From the NCBI GenBank assembly GCA_022791055.1, contig JAAVYI010000004.1, positions 1 to 64,000 of the forward strand: 64,000 bases of DNA, written 5' to 3'. Of this stretch, positions 55,552 to 64,000 are shown piece by piece (position 1 is the stretch's first letter; every line of letters begins with the position of its first letter). The DNA is from Clostridia bacterium (GTDB lineage Bacteria; Bacillota; Clostridia; Christensenellales; Pumilibacteraceae). The position numbers were made by a program, and so were the translations under genes. The notes under the pieces are model-generated. The model searched no databases and was not told the origin of the DNA. It worked only from the letters and a program-made list of their open reading frames with translations.

Positions 55552-57210
55552 TTATGCAACGTCGCTCGTATTGATATGCACGTATCGGGCAAGGTCGTAC
55601 CCCGCCGCATTGTTGGTGATATAACCGTTCTTGCGGTAGTTGGCGGGCGTCAGTTGCACCCCGTTCGACACGATGTTGTCGAGATACAGGTCGTAAATAA
55701 AACAGTTCTCGCTGTCGTAGGTGCGCACGTTGAGGAACGCGCCGCTGTTGCGCTTGACGGTGATATTGCGGAAATAGATGTTCCGAATGGTGCCGTACCC
55801 CGCGCCGCGTCCGCCGCTGCCGCCGATATAACAGTTGAGAATGCCGGCATTGTCCGAATGGAAAATTTCGATATTGTCGAATACGATGTCCTCGATGACG
55901 CACCCCGGACGGTCGCCCAGCTGAATGACACAACAGCCGAGATGGTTGCTCCAAACGCCCAGCGCGAACCCGACCGAACAGTTTTTGAACGTCACGCCGG
56001 ACGTGTCGTGCACAGACTCGTAAATGCAACCGTAAGCCACCGCCTTATCCGTCCACGCCGCGTTATTTTGGAACAGCACGTTTTGCGTCAGCCCCGTCGC
56101 CGTCGTAGACTTGGTTTCGAAAGCGTCGTCGCCGGTGCGAACGAAATTGTCCTCGACAACGGCGTTCTTGCAATCGGACAGCATGATCCCGTCGGCAAAC
56201 ACGCGGTAGGCAAAAAACAGGCAGTTGTCGATCTGCACGTCCTCGCAAGCGTACATGCACAGCGTCCACGTCTGCGAGTTGATGACCGTCATGCCCGAAA
56301 AGGAAATGCCCTTGACGCCCTCGAACACCAGTCCGCTCTTGTCGTTCGGTTGCTCCTCTTCTCCGCCGCAACAGGCCGACATATCGATCAGACCGCGGCC
56401 GGCAACGCGCACATTGTCGCCGGTGCCGTACATCGCATATCCGCCGCCGCACGGCATAACTTCGAGATACGCGCCGCGCTCGAAGTACAACAAGCTGTTC
56501 GCAGGCACGCGAATGGAATCGGTCTTATACCGCCCGGCTTTAAAATAGTACACCGTTTCGCCCTCGGTAAACAGCGTCGTGTTGCGCGTATCGGCCGCAG
56601 TATAGTCGCCCGGCTCGATATAGCGTACCGGGTAGTCGCCGAACAGCGCCGCCGTGTCCTCTTTCTCCGCGACGAACAGAGTCAACGCTTCCTTGTGGCT
56701 GCGGTTGAACACGAACGAATAGCTGCCGGTCTGTTGCACCGTTGCCGTCACTGTCCGATCGGAAAGTTCGGCGGTCACGCCGGCGCTCTCCGGCAGAACG
56801 GTGACGTTCGGTTTTTGCGCGGCAAGCACCGAACTGCGACTGCCGACCGCGATCTCGACAGCCAGCGCAAACGGTTTCGCAGCGTCGATGACAGATACAT
56901 CGGCATACGCAAACGAGTGGATTCCGTTGGCCGTGCGCGTCGCATATACGGGAACGTCGGCGCCGTTGAGTTTCAACGTGTAATACGGGCTGACGATGAC
57001 GCCGTTTTTATCGGGCAGATTGTTGGACACGTCGCCCTGATAGGCCACCAGATCGTCTATCGCGCGGACGTCCCGATATTGCGCAAATTCGACCGTGCAG
57101 TTCGGATCGATCGCGGCGGGCGGCGGCGTATCCGTCTCGCCGCACGCCGGCAGGACGCACATCGTTAGCGCTGCCAACATACCGAGTACCGCCTTACATA
57201 TTTTTTTCAT
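55552..57210 (-). CDS. Beta-helix glycosidase-like lipoprotein (GH28/GH49 type), second paralogue
   Basis: Lipoprotein of 552 residues (lipobox LPAC) with the same two-domain order as its neighbour. ADGIMLSDC and RTGDDAFETKS keep the catalytic aspartates; NHLGCC matches the other paralogue. The two share sequence along the whole beta-helix, so they came from a tandem duplication, and differ most in the N-terminal domain and linker. The start follows AAGGAG. Together with the binding protein and permeases this suggests surface digestion followed by uptake. Confidence 0.82.
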   Translation of the reverse strand: MKKICKAVLGMLAALTMCVLPACGETDTPPPAAIDPNCTVEFAQYRDVRAIDDLVAYQGDVSNNLPDKNGVIVSPYYTLKLNGADVPVYATRTANGIHSFAYADVSVIDAAKPFALAVEIAVGSRSSVLAAQKPNVTVLPESAGVTAELSDRTVTATVQQTGSYSFVFNRSHKEALTLFVAEKEDTAALFGDYPVRYIEPGDYTAADTRNTTLFTEGETVYYFKAGRYKTDSIRVPANSLLYFERGAYLEVMPCGGGYAMYGTGDNVRVAGRGLIDMSACCGGEEEQPNDKSGLVFEGVKGISFSGMTVINSQTWTLCMYACEDVQIDNCLFFAYRVFADGIMLSDCKNAVVEDNFVRTGDDAFETKSTTATGLTQNVLFQNNAAWTDKAVAYGCIYESVHDTSGVTFKNCSVGFALGVWSNHLGCCVIQLGDRPGCVIEDIVFDNIEIFHSDNAGILNCYIGGSGGRGAGYGTIRNIYFRNITVKRNSGAFLNVRTYDSENCFIYDLYLDNIVSNGVQLTPANYRKNGYITNNAAGYDLARYVHINTSDVA

Positions 57211-57259
57211 ACATTCTCCTTTCCGTTTCCACGACGGACAGCACGCAGATCGCGCCCTG

Positions 57260-58180
57260 TCATTCCTTGACCGACCCGATCATAACGCCCTTGACAAAAT
57301 ACTTTTGCAAGAACGGATAGATCAATAGGATCGGCGTGATCGACACCATGATCATGGCGGCGTTATTGCCCTGCGCGAACAGTTTTGTGCCGTCGAGTTG
57401 CACATTGTCGCCGAGCGGATTGTTTTCGAGGTTTTGCAATACGTTGCGCAGTTCGAGCGCCAAGGGATACAGATCGTTGCGGCGCGTCAGAAAGAACGAC
57501 GGCCAGTACCAATCGTCCCACTTTGCCACCAAATACCACAGCATCACGGTGGCGATGCCGGCTTTGCTGAGCGGCACGACAAACTGGAACAGAATGCGAA
57601 ATTCGCCGGCGCCCTCGATGCGGCACGACTCGAGCAGACCGTCCGGCACTTGCATAAAGAAATTGCGCAAGATCAGCATATTGAAACTGTTGATCCCGAA
57701 CGGAACGATCAGGCAGAGCAGGTTGTTGGTGCCTAAGATCTTGCCGACCAACAAATAGAACGGAATGACGCCGCCCGAGAAAAACATGGTGATCAGCACC
57801 AGTGTAAAGCAGATCCGTAAGCCCGGAACGTTTTTCCGCGTAAAGGCATACGCGCCGAGCGCCGTCAAAAAGAGCGAATACACCGTGCCGACGACGGTGA
57901 CAAAGAACGACACCAAAAACGCCTTTCCTACCCGACCTTTGCCGAAAATGAACTTGTAGGCTTCGATATTGAAGTCGCGCGGAATGACAAACAGATTGGC
58001 CTGTAAAAAGTCGGCTTTCGACGAAACCGAAAGCGTCAGCTCGTACAAAACGGGAAAAATGCAGACCAGCCCGAACAGCGTCAACAATGTGTAGTTGACG
58101 ACGTCGAACACGCCGAACTTGCGCTTTTTCCGCTTGCGCGGCGTTTCATTCGTTTGCGGTACTTGTATCACGTTTTCCAT
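57260..58180 (-). CDS. CUT1-family sugar ABC permease, LplC/YtcP type
   Basis: Inner-membrane permease of 306 residues with six helices and the EAA loop ESCRIEGAGEFRILFQFVVPLSKAG near residue 205, which docks the ATPase. The start at 58180 lies six bases after AGGGA; a TTG two codons upstream is possible. Works with the LplB-type permease and the binding protein. No ATPase gene is present, as usual for this class, which borrows a shared MsmX-like ATPase. Confidence 0.93.
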   Translation of the reverse strand: MENVIQVPQTNETPRKRKKRKFGVFDVVNYTLLTLFGLVCIFPVLYELTLSVSSKADFLQANLFVIPRDFNIEAYKFIFGKGRVGKAFLVSFFVTVVGTVYSLFLTALGAYAFTRKNVPGLRICFTLVLITMFFSGGVIPFYLLVGKILGTNNLLCLIVPFGINSFNMLILRNFFMQVPDGLLESCRIEGAGEFRILFQFVVPLSKAGIATVMLWYLVAKWDDWYWPSFFLTRRNDLYPLALELRNVLQNLENNPLGDNVQLDGTKLFAQGNNAAMIMVSITPILLIYPFLQKYFVKGVMIGSVKE

Positions 58181-58226
58181 AAACAATCCCTATACTTTGC
58201 AAATTGCGATCGCGTCGGACGCAACT

Positions 58227-59201
58227 TCAGTCTAACGAATACATGCTGTATCCGTTGATCTTCTTGGTCATCAAGTTGCCGCCTAACAGCAGCGCAAAGT
58301 TGATAACGTTTTTAAACAGGCCGACGGCGGTACTGAATCCGTAACGGGTCTGCTGTCCGCTGGTGTACACCAGTGTGTCGATGATCTCCGAAACGCTGAT
58401 GACCGCCTTATTGTACAGGTTATACACCGAGTCGAAACCGGCGTTCATGATGTTGCCAATCTGAATGATCAGATTGACGGTGATCAGCGGCAGCAGCCCC
58501 GGCAAGGTGATCCGCAGCACATGCCCTAACCGACCGGCGCCGTCGATCGTCGCCGCCTCGTACAGACTGGGGTCGATACCCGATATGGCGGCTATGTAAA
58601 TGACCGTACCCCAGCCCATGCCCTTCCACAGTTCGGCCAAGATCAGTATCGGGTAGAAGTTGGACGAATTGAGCAAAAACGCTTTTCGCTCGCCGCCGAA
58701 CAGCGCGATGATATTGTTGATCAATCCGTCGTCGACCGCCAAGATCTGTTTGACGATGCCGCCGATGACCACCCAAGAAAGGAAGTACGGCAGATACACC
58801 ATCCATTGCAACACTTTTCGATACGTTTGCTTGCGCACTTCGTTGAGTACCAGCGCCAGCAAAATGGGGGCCGGGAAACAGAACAGCAGTTTAAGCCCGC
58901 TGATAACGAGCGTATTGCGCAGGGCGCGGAACATGTTGGGGCGGGTGAAAAACTCGATAAAGTACTTCCACCCGACCCCCGGACTGCCCAAAATGCCGTA
59001 ACTGGGCAAATAGTCTTTCCAGGCCAGAACAATGCCGTACATGGGGACATAGCTGAACAAGATGTAAAACGCCATGACCGGCAACAACATCAAGTACACC
59101 TGTTTGGAGCGTTTCATGCGGCTCCATGTCCCCTGCCTCTTATTCTTTTTCAGCGCGGATGCCGACAGCTGCGCCTGTCCGCCGTATTTGCCCTCTGTCA
59201 C
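58227..59201 (-). CDS. CUT1-family sugar ABC permease, LplB/YteP type
   Basis: Inner-membrane permease of 324 residues with six helices and an EAA-type loop, LYEAATIDGAGRLGHVLRITLPGL near residue 210. I chose the GTG at 59201 because GGGAG lies seven bases upstream and the length then matches LplB proteins; an upstream extension of the frame overlaps the previous gene and has no family similarity. Pairs with the LplC-type permease downstream. Confidence 0.92.
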   Translation of the reverse strand: MTEGKYGGQAQLSASALKKNKRQGTWSRMKRSKQVYLMLLPVMAFYILFSYVPMYGIVLAWKDYLPSYGILGSPGVGWKYFIEFFTRPNMFRALRNTLVISGLKLLFCFPAPILLALVLNEVRKQTYRKVLQWMVYLPYFLSWVVIGGIVKQILAVDDGLINNIIALFGGERKAFLLNSSNFYPILILAELWKGMGWGTVIYIAAISGIDPSLYEAATIDGAGRLGHVLRITLPGLLPLITVNLIIQIGNIMNAGFDSVYNLYNKAVISVSEIIDTLVYTSGQQTRYGFSTAVGLFKNVINFALLLGGNLMTKKINGYSMYSLD

Positions 59202-59230
59202 TTTGCTTCTCCCGTTGCTCGTATTTTTTG

Positions 59231-61075
59231 CTATTTCGATTTGCGTTTGGCCGTCACGATCGCCGCCGCGCCGAGTAAAACCAGCCCGACCAGCCCGGAG
59301 ACCGATCCGACCACCGAACCGCAGCCGCAACCGTTTTTGCCGCTTGTCGGCGTTTCGTTCGACCCGTCCGGCTGCCCGTCGTCGGGGGCGCCGCCGTTCG
59401 CCGTGTATTTGGCGTACAGCGTCAGATCGGTCGGATTGTCGTAGTCGAGCGCGGTAAACGCCTGCGTACACGCCGCGTCGGTAAACCACCCGACAAACGT
59501 GTATCCTTCTTTCTCGAACGTCTTGAGCGTCTCCGATCCTTGATAGCTGTATTTACTGGTACCCAGTTTTTCCTGCCCGTCGTAGTATGTGACCGTGCAT
59601 TCTTTTGCCGACGCAATAATGACGATCTCCGCGCCGTCGGTTGCGTAATCGACGGTGATCGGCGCGGTCATGTCGTCGACGTATTCCAGCCAGTTGTCGC
59701 CGTCGTAGTTGACGCGCTTGATCGAAACAAAGTCGCCCTTCGGAACGACGCGGAAGGTCAGCGTGTGCCGTTTGGTGTCGACCGAAGTCCCCGGTACATA
59801 ATCTGCGCCGTCGAGCCGAATGTCGGTGACGTCTACCATCGCTTTGTCGTAACTGAACTTGATCACATGGTCGTAGCCGACTTCCGCGTGCAACTGCTTT
59901 ACATTGGCATAGGTCGATTGCAGATAGCCGACCAACGTCTTTGCGCCGGTCTGATCGGGATACCAAACGACCGTCGTCGGAACTTCGGTGCCGTCGGAAA
60001 GCGTCGCTTGCACACGCTTAGGCAGCTTCTCGTTGATCAGCATTTCGGTCGTGTTGCGATCGGTCACTTCGAGGTCGATATTCGACGTGTCGACTGCGGC
60101 GACCGATACGATCTGCTTGTCGTCGGAATCCGCCTCGACGACGGCAACCGCCTCTTCCGCTTTGACGTCGCCGTTGTTGTAAATACGGGCGACGTTGCCG
60201 GCGGACAACGCCGTGTCGTACACGCGCACGTCTTTGACGGACATGTCGGCAAACCCGTCGCCGGCATTCCCGGTGTACTCGGCCTGCGCGCCGATGGTAA
60301 AGGTGTACCGTTGGTTGGGATTGGTGAAAAGAATGTCGTCAACGTCGGTTTTCTCTTGGTTGAGCTTGCCGTTGATATAGATTTTGATCGACTTGGTAAT
60401 TTTGTCGGCAGTCACCGTCAGCGTCGTCCATTGATCGATCTCCGGATAGGCGATGCGCGTCTTTTTGCTCAACTGCCACTGCTGGTCGTCCCCTTCGTAG
60501 TCGGCCGGCTTGTTGGCAATGTTATCGGTGGTGATCTCGATCTCCCCGTATATGCCGCCGTCCTCGCCGGTGTCGTACCACGGCACAATACCGAACGAGT
60601 CGTGGTATTTGCCGGTCGACAATCCGTAATGCCCGCCGCCTCCGCCGATCGCGTCGCGCTTAAAGGTCATCGACACGGTGTAGCTGTTGGTGATCAGGTC
60701 GGAAAAATCCTTGCCCACTTTGGCGCCCAACTCGGGCGCGTACAAAAAGCCGCCTCTTGCGGTCGCGCCCTCGCCGCGCTTAAAGGAAACGTACGTTTCC
60801 CCGTCGTCGCCGGTTTGCAAGTTCCAACCGGTGCCGTCGGCCGTCGTATCCTGCGCTTTCAAGTCAAACCCGTTGCCCGAGTAGTCCTTTCCGACTGCGT
60901 TGACGCCGATATGGTCGCCGTCCGCCTCCAAAAACTTATAATGCGCCATCGGGTTGATGACCTCTTGCGCCGGCGCATCGGCAGCCGCCGCAAACTTCGG
61001 GAGCGTCGTGCCGATGCCAAACGCCAACGTCAGCCCCAAACACCCGGCAATCGCCTTTATCATCCATTTTTTCAT
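59231..61075 (-). CDS. LamG/InlB-type surface protein with GCG-type C-terminal tail
   Basis: Exported protein of 614 residues with a cleavable signal peptide (AAAADAPA). Residues 40-290 resemble a LamG/concanavalin-like lectin domain (KIYINGKLNQEK, KDVRVYDTALSAGNV). Then come an Ig-like Big_4-type segment (VQATLSDGTEVPTTVVW), a beta domain and an InlB-type repeat (TFVGWFTDAACTQ). The tail is a linker, NGCGCG, a hydrophobic helix and KRKSK. Likely binds the polymer digested by the locus. It lies between the binding protein and permease genes. Confidence 0.85.
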   Translation of the reverse strand: MKKWMIKAIAGCLGLTLAFGIGTTLPKFAAAADAPAQEVINPMAHYKFLEADGDHIGVNAVGKDYSGNGFDLKAQDTTADGTGWNLQTGDDGETYVSFKRGEGATARGGFLYAPELGAKVGKDFSDLITNSYTVSMTFKRDAIGGGGGHYGLSTGKYHDSFGIVPWYDTGEDGGIYGEIEITTDNIANKPADYEGDDQQWQLSKKTRIAYPEIDQWTTLTVTADKITKSIKIYINGKLNQEKTDVDDILFTNPNQRYTFTIGAQAEYTGNAGDGFADMSVKDVRVYDTALSAGNVARIYNNGDVKAEEAVAVVEADSDDKQIVSVAAVDTSNIDLEVTDRNTTEMLINEKLPKRVQATLSDGTEVPTTVVWYPDQTGAKTLVGYLQSTYANVKQLHAEVGYDHVIKFSYDKAMVDVTDIRLDGADYVPGTSVDTKRHTLTFRVVPKGDFVSIKRVNYDGDNWLEYVDDMTAPITVDYATDGAEIVIIASAKECTVTYYDGQEKLGTSKYSYQGSETLKTFEKEGYTFVGWFTDAACTQAFTALDYDNPTDLTLYAKYTANGGAPDDGQPDGSNETPTSGKNGCGCGSVVGSVSGLVGLVLLGAAAIVTAKRKSK

Positions 61076-61100
61076 ACTGTCGAACTCCTTATCAGATTAT

Positions 61101-62894
61101 TTATGCCGCCGTCGCTTTGACCGCGCGGCCGCTGCGGATATATTCGTTATAGTCGGCAAGGAACGCCTCGCCGCCGTTATCGTTAAATTCGGAAACAAAG
61201 GTGTTCCAACGGCTCTTAAAGCGGTTGCTCAACGCATCCGGCGAATAGAGTTGCGACCAACCGAACGTCTTGGGGTTATAGTTCTCGGTCTTAGCCATAT
61301 AGCGCTCGCGGTCGTTGGTTTGCAACTCGACAATGGCGTTTAAGAACGTCTCGTGGCAGTCCTCTAGATAGGTGATGATCGAATCGGTCTGCACGCAAGG
61401 ATAGTCGGACAGCATCGAGTGCGCTTCCGAACGCGTTTGCCGCGCAACGATGATGTCGGCGTTGGTGACGACCGTCGAACGGTAGTGCATCGTCCAATCG
61501 ACCAGCGCATAGAGCATGGTCGCCGTGTCGGTCGTGACGATCGTTTTGACAAAGCCCTCTTCGTTCGTACCCGTCATCGCCGTCTTTTTGCCGCTCGCTT
61601 CGTCCACCGAATAATGCGTATCTTTGACGCCGTACTGCAACAGCTCGTAGCCCTCGTCGCTCAGCAAATAGTCGTACAGTTCCAGGCACTTGCGAATGCG
61701 CGACTTCGACATGTTGGCGTTGATACAAAATCCTTGCCAGAAATACGTCGGGCCGTGGCCGTTCCAGTCGCCGTTCGGGCCGGCCGGCGGATCGATCATC
61801 GCAATCTTGGCCGTCGCCGTCTCGATCGTCAAACTCTTATCGACCGACATCAGCCCCGAAACAAAGTTGTTCAGCCAGTTGTGCGCATAGATCATGCCGA
61901 CCTTGCCGGTGGTGAATCGATCCTGCTTACCGCCGTTGTCTGCCGTGATCGAGTCGGGCGACATGTATCCGTCTGTCATCAGCCGCGTCAGATAGGCCGT
62001 AGCGTACATCGACGCGTCGGTAATGTCGCTGTACGTGTATCCGCCGTTGCCGTCGGCCACAAACTGATTCCAACCCGCGTCGAACGCCGTATACACCCAA
62101 GCGTCGAAATCCTGATTCGATTCGGATATGTAGCCGCGCGTGTCGATTTGCCCGTTGCCGTCGGGGTCGTACAGCGTGAACGCCCGCGCCAAGCGGTAGA
62201 ACTCCAATAAGTCGGTCGGCAGTTTGTACGCCCACTGCGCGCGCACTTCGGCCGTGCATTCGGCTTCCGTCGCAATAACGCCCTCTTGCACCAAGCACCA
62301 CGGCAATTTGGCGTTCAGGTTGTCAATCCAGTCTTGTCGCACGTACATCGATTTCTCGTTGTGCCAGGTCGACGGGATAAACCAGGCTTTCCCCTGCCCG
62401 TAGCCTAGATTATACCGAATATAGTTGTACTCCTGCATGTGTTTGTAAATATTCGGATAATGTTCGGCGTTGACCCAGTCGGAAATGGCGATAATGTCGC
62501 CGTTGCGGATCAGCCGTGAAAAGAACTCCGGATTGTCCGGGCCGTTGGTCAGAAACATGTCGGGCAGATCGTTGTCCGACTGCAACAGGCCGAGCTGCTC
62601 CTGCCAGTTGGACGAGCCGTTGCGCGCCTCGATATCGCAGCCGATGCCCGACTTCAATTTGGCATAAACCGGCGAATTGGTTTGCGCCGCGCTGTTGAAC
62701 TCCGCCCAGTCGTTTTTGAAAATGTTGATACTCGTGACGTTCTCATCCTCGGTGCCGTCCCACGCCTGTCCGTCTTTGTCGGTGTCGACTGTGCCGTCCC
62801 AGTTATCGACCGGGCCGAAATTACAGCCGGCCAAGCACCCGAACGCCATCAACAAACACAAAATCGTGATCAGTACTGTTTTCCATCGCTTCAT
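61101..62894 (-). CDS. Extracellular sugar-binding lipoprotein, LplA/YtcQ type
   Basis: Solute-binding lipoprotein of 597 residues (lipobox CLAGC near residue 23) that would capture oligosaccharides for the LplB/LplC permeases. It has the family features SDNDLPDMFLTNGPDN, a WFIPSTWHNEKSMYVRQDWID segment and the C-terminal half of the cluster F bilobed fold. The start at 62894 lies eight bases after AGGAG; an upstream ATG (62915) would add seven residues without a ribosome site. Confidence 0.9.
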   Translation of the reverse strand: MKRWKTVLITILCLLMAFGCLAGCNFGPVDNWDGTVDTDKDGQAWDGTEDENVTSINIFKNDWAEFNSAAQTNSPVYAKLKSGIGCDIEARNGSSNWQEQLGLLQSDNDLPDMFLTNGPDNPEFFSRLIRNGDIIAISDWVNAEHYPNIYKHMQEYNYIRYNLGYGQGKAWFIPSTWHNEKSMYVRQDWIDNLNAKLPWCLVQEGVIATEAECTAEVRAQWAYKLPTDLLEFYRLARAFTLYDPDGNGQIDTRGYISESNQDFDAWVYTAFDAGWNQFVADGNGGYTYSDITDASMYATAYLTRLMTDGYMSPDSITADNGGKQDRFTTGKVGMIYAHNWLNNFVSGLMSVDKSLTIETATAKIAMIDPPAGPNGDWNGHGPTYFWQGFCINANMSKSRIRKCLELYDYLLSDEGYELLQYGVKDTHYSVDEASGKKTAMTGTNEEGFVKTIVTTDTATMLYALVDWTMHYRSTVVTNADIIVARQTRSEAHSMLSDYPCVQTDSIITYLEDCHETFLNAIVELQTNDRERYMAKTENYNPKTFGWSQLYSPDALSNRFKSRWNTFVSEFNDNGGEAFLADYNEYIRSGRAVKATAA

Positions 62895-63044
62895 TGTCTT
62901 TTCTCCTTCCTGCATATTGCCTTAAAATGTCCATTCGGTTGCGCTTTTTTACCCGGCGGAAGGATCGCCCCGCCGGGTAGCCGATCGGCTAAAACGCGTA
63001 TAACAATACCACGAACCGTCGAAACAGTCCATGTATGATTGCGC

Positions 63045-64000
63045 TTATCGGTTGCGCTTGGTCGAGCGACGGGCGACCGCAAACAGGATCGCGCCGAGCA
63101 ACAGCAGCGCACCCAGCGAGAGCGCCGTCGTCGTGCCGACGAACGCGCCGCAGCCGCACCCTGCGTCGGTCGTGCCGTTCGGGCCGTCGTTGCCGCCGGG
63201 ATTATTATCGGGGTCGTTGTCGTCCGGCTTATTGTCTCCGCCCTGCGTTTTTTGCGTAAACTCGGCCGAAACGGTCATGTCCCCCGAAACCGTCATTTTG
63301 TATACGCCGTCATCGTCGGTGATCGCGCTGCCGTTTACGGTCACGCGGCCGATCTCGTAGCCTTCTGCGGGCGTGACGGTGATGATGATCTCCTCGCCGA
63401 CAAACGCCTTCGCCGCACTGACCGTTACCGTACCGTTCTCGATGCCGCTTGCCACGGTGACCGCGCACATCTGTTCGACGTCGAGTGTCTTATGTACCGG
63501 CGTGCGCGCAACCGTCGTCGCAATGCCGAGGCCTACCACTTCGGCATATCCTTGCGCCGTCCACACGGTGTTGCCGCCTTCCGTCGATTGTACGATTTCC
63601 GTCCAAACGACCGGCAACTTAAGCGCGGCGGGCGGCGTAGCCGTACCGTTGCTGCGGGTGGCCGAAACCGTCGCGCCGCTCTCGGTAAGGATCGCGAGCA
63701 TTTCCGATTCGGTCATGTCCTCCTTCAGTTCCTCGCCGTCGCCCATCGTCACGTCGCTGCCGATTTCGGTGATCCAGCCCTTGGAGAGACGGGTGGCGCC
63801 GACCGTGGCCGTGCCGTCGGCGCTGTACACTTGCATTTGGTACGCCGTCATCGCGTAGTCAAACAGCGCGACGTTGGAAAGTTCGACTTTCTCCCCGCGG
63901 CGGAATTGATATTCCCCGTCCTTAAAATAGTACTCGCCGCCTAAGGTCAACACAAACGCATCGCCTTGCAACGCAAAATCCGCCGGGACTTTGCCGCCGA
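63045..64000 (-). CDS. C-terminal part of a surface protein with GCG-type tail (cut by window edge)
   Basis: The frame is open through the right edge, so the true start lies outside. The visible 318 residues show a beta-rich end of a larger domain, an Ig-like Big_4-type segment (TPPAALKLPVVWTE, AQGYAEVVGLG), a short bacterial repeat-like domain (VTPAEGYEIGRVTVNGSAITDD), then an Asp/Asn/Pro/Gly-rich linker and the tail AGCGCG, hydrophobic helix, RRSTKRNR. No enzyme motif in the visible part. It lies 150 bp upstream of the binding-protein gene and is probably part of the same locus. Confidence 0.8.
   Translation of the reverse strand, partial: GGKVPADFALQGDAFVLTLGGEYYFKDGEYQFRRGEKVELSNVALFDYAMTAYQMQVYSADGTATVGATRLSKGWITEIGSDVTMGDGEELKEDMTESEMLAILTESGATVSATRSNGTATPPAALKLPVVWTEIVQSTEGGNTVWTAQGYAEVVGLGIATTVARTPVHKTLDVEQMCAVTVASGIENGTVTVSAAKAFVGEEIIITVTPAEGYEIGRVTVNGSAITDDDGVYKMTVSGDMTVSAEFTQKTQGGDNKPDDNDPDNNPGGNDGPNGTTDAGCGCGAFVGTTTALSLGALLLLGAILFAVARRSTKRNR

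Noticed and set aside
55264-57168. Plus-strand open frame of 634 codons opposite the beta-helix genes
   Set aside because: It is antisense to two clear lipoprotein genes, has an Arg/Val/His-rich composition typical of shadows in GC-rich DNA, and has no ribosome binding site or family motif. The same applies to long plus-strand frames at 59540-61120, 10750-12165 and 15483-16823.
62950-62978. GC-rich hairpin between the two genes at the right end as a terminator
   Set aside because: ACCCGGCGG and CCGCCGGGT pair well, but the minus strand continues with an A-run, not a T-run, so it does not fit an intrinsic terminator.

Overview
The window is a GC-rich bacterial chromosome segment (my impression is mid-50s percent GC), almost entirely coding, with strong AGGAG-type ribosome binding sites, many lipobox lipoproteins, a group II ECF transporter module, LplABC-type sugar uptake and pyruvate formate-lyase. 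This points to an anaerobic Firmicute of the Clostridia, probably an uncultured gut lineage (Christensenellales-like); the taxon is an inference. No rRNA, tRNA, CRISPR array, phage or insertion sequence was recognised.

Layout. 0.4-5.2 kb (minus strand): PlsC-type acyltransferase, MGDG-synthase-like glycosyltransferase, a membrane-anchored WG-repeat protein behind a promoter that predicts a leaderless mRNA, and truA. 5.6-8.1 kb: ecfA1-ecfA2-ecfT. 8.3-10.0 kb (plus strand): a Soj-type parA followed by an AraC regulator instead of parB. 10.4-13.9 kb: a heterodimeric ABC exporter. 14.0-20.7 kb: three large surface lipoproteins, one made of about twelve fibronectin-III-like units and two tandem paralogues with InlB-type repeats; the promoter of the last pair lies inside perfect 22-bp inverted repeats. 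21.3-26.2 kb: a small lipoprotein, then fabZ-trpB-CBS-M3 peptidase behind a leader carrying an intrinsic terminator. 26.3-35.7 kb: P-type ATPase, GH2 protein, pflB, pflA, galK. 36.2-42.1 kb: one 1,986-residue exported repeat protein of unknown function. 42.2-47.5 kb: glmM diverging from a small membrane protein, glmS and apgM. 47.8-48.4 kb: an unknown protein. 48.5 kb to the right edge: a minus-strand carbohydrate locus with a cell-surface protein (cut by the window edge), solute-binding lipoprotein, LamG/InlB surface protein, two CUT1 permeases, two beta-helix glycosidase-like lipoproteins, GH36, a GDPD phosphodiesterase and an SGNH esterase.

How the parts fit. Surface proteins and glycosidases at the right would bind and cut a galactose-bearing plant or mucus polymer, the LplABC system would import oligosaccharides, GH36, GH2 and GalK would feed galactose into glycolysis, ApgM and PflB/PflA carry carbon to acetyl-CoA and formate, and GlmS/GlmM divert some to cell wall.

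Most notable signals: (1) the 22-bp inverted repeats around a lipoprotein promoter; (2) a shared C-terminal tail (Gly-Cys-Gly, hydrophobic helix, Arg/Lys cluster) on three exported proteins; (3) a three-hairpin intergenic element found just downstream of four genes, always in the same orientation relative to the gene; (4) the giant exported repeat protein; (5) a GH2 protein whose catalytic acid/base Glu reads as Asn; (6) a 64-bp tandem repeat plus a 90-bp near-palindrome between pflB and pflA.
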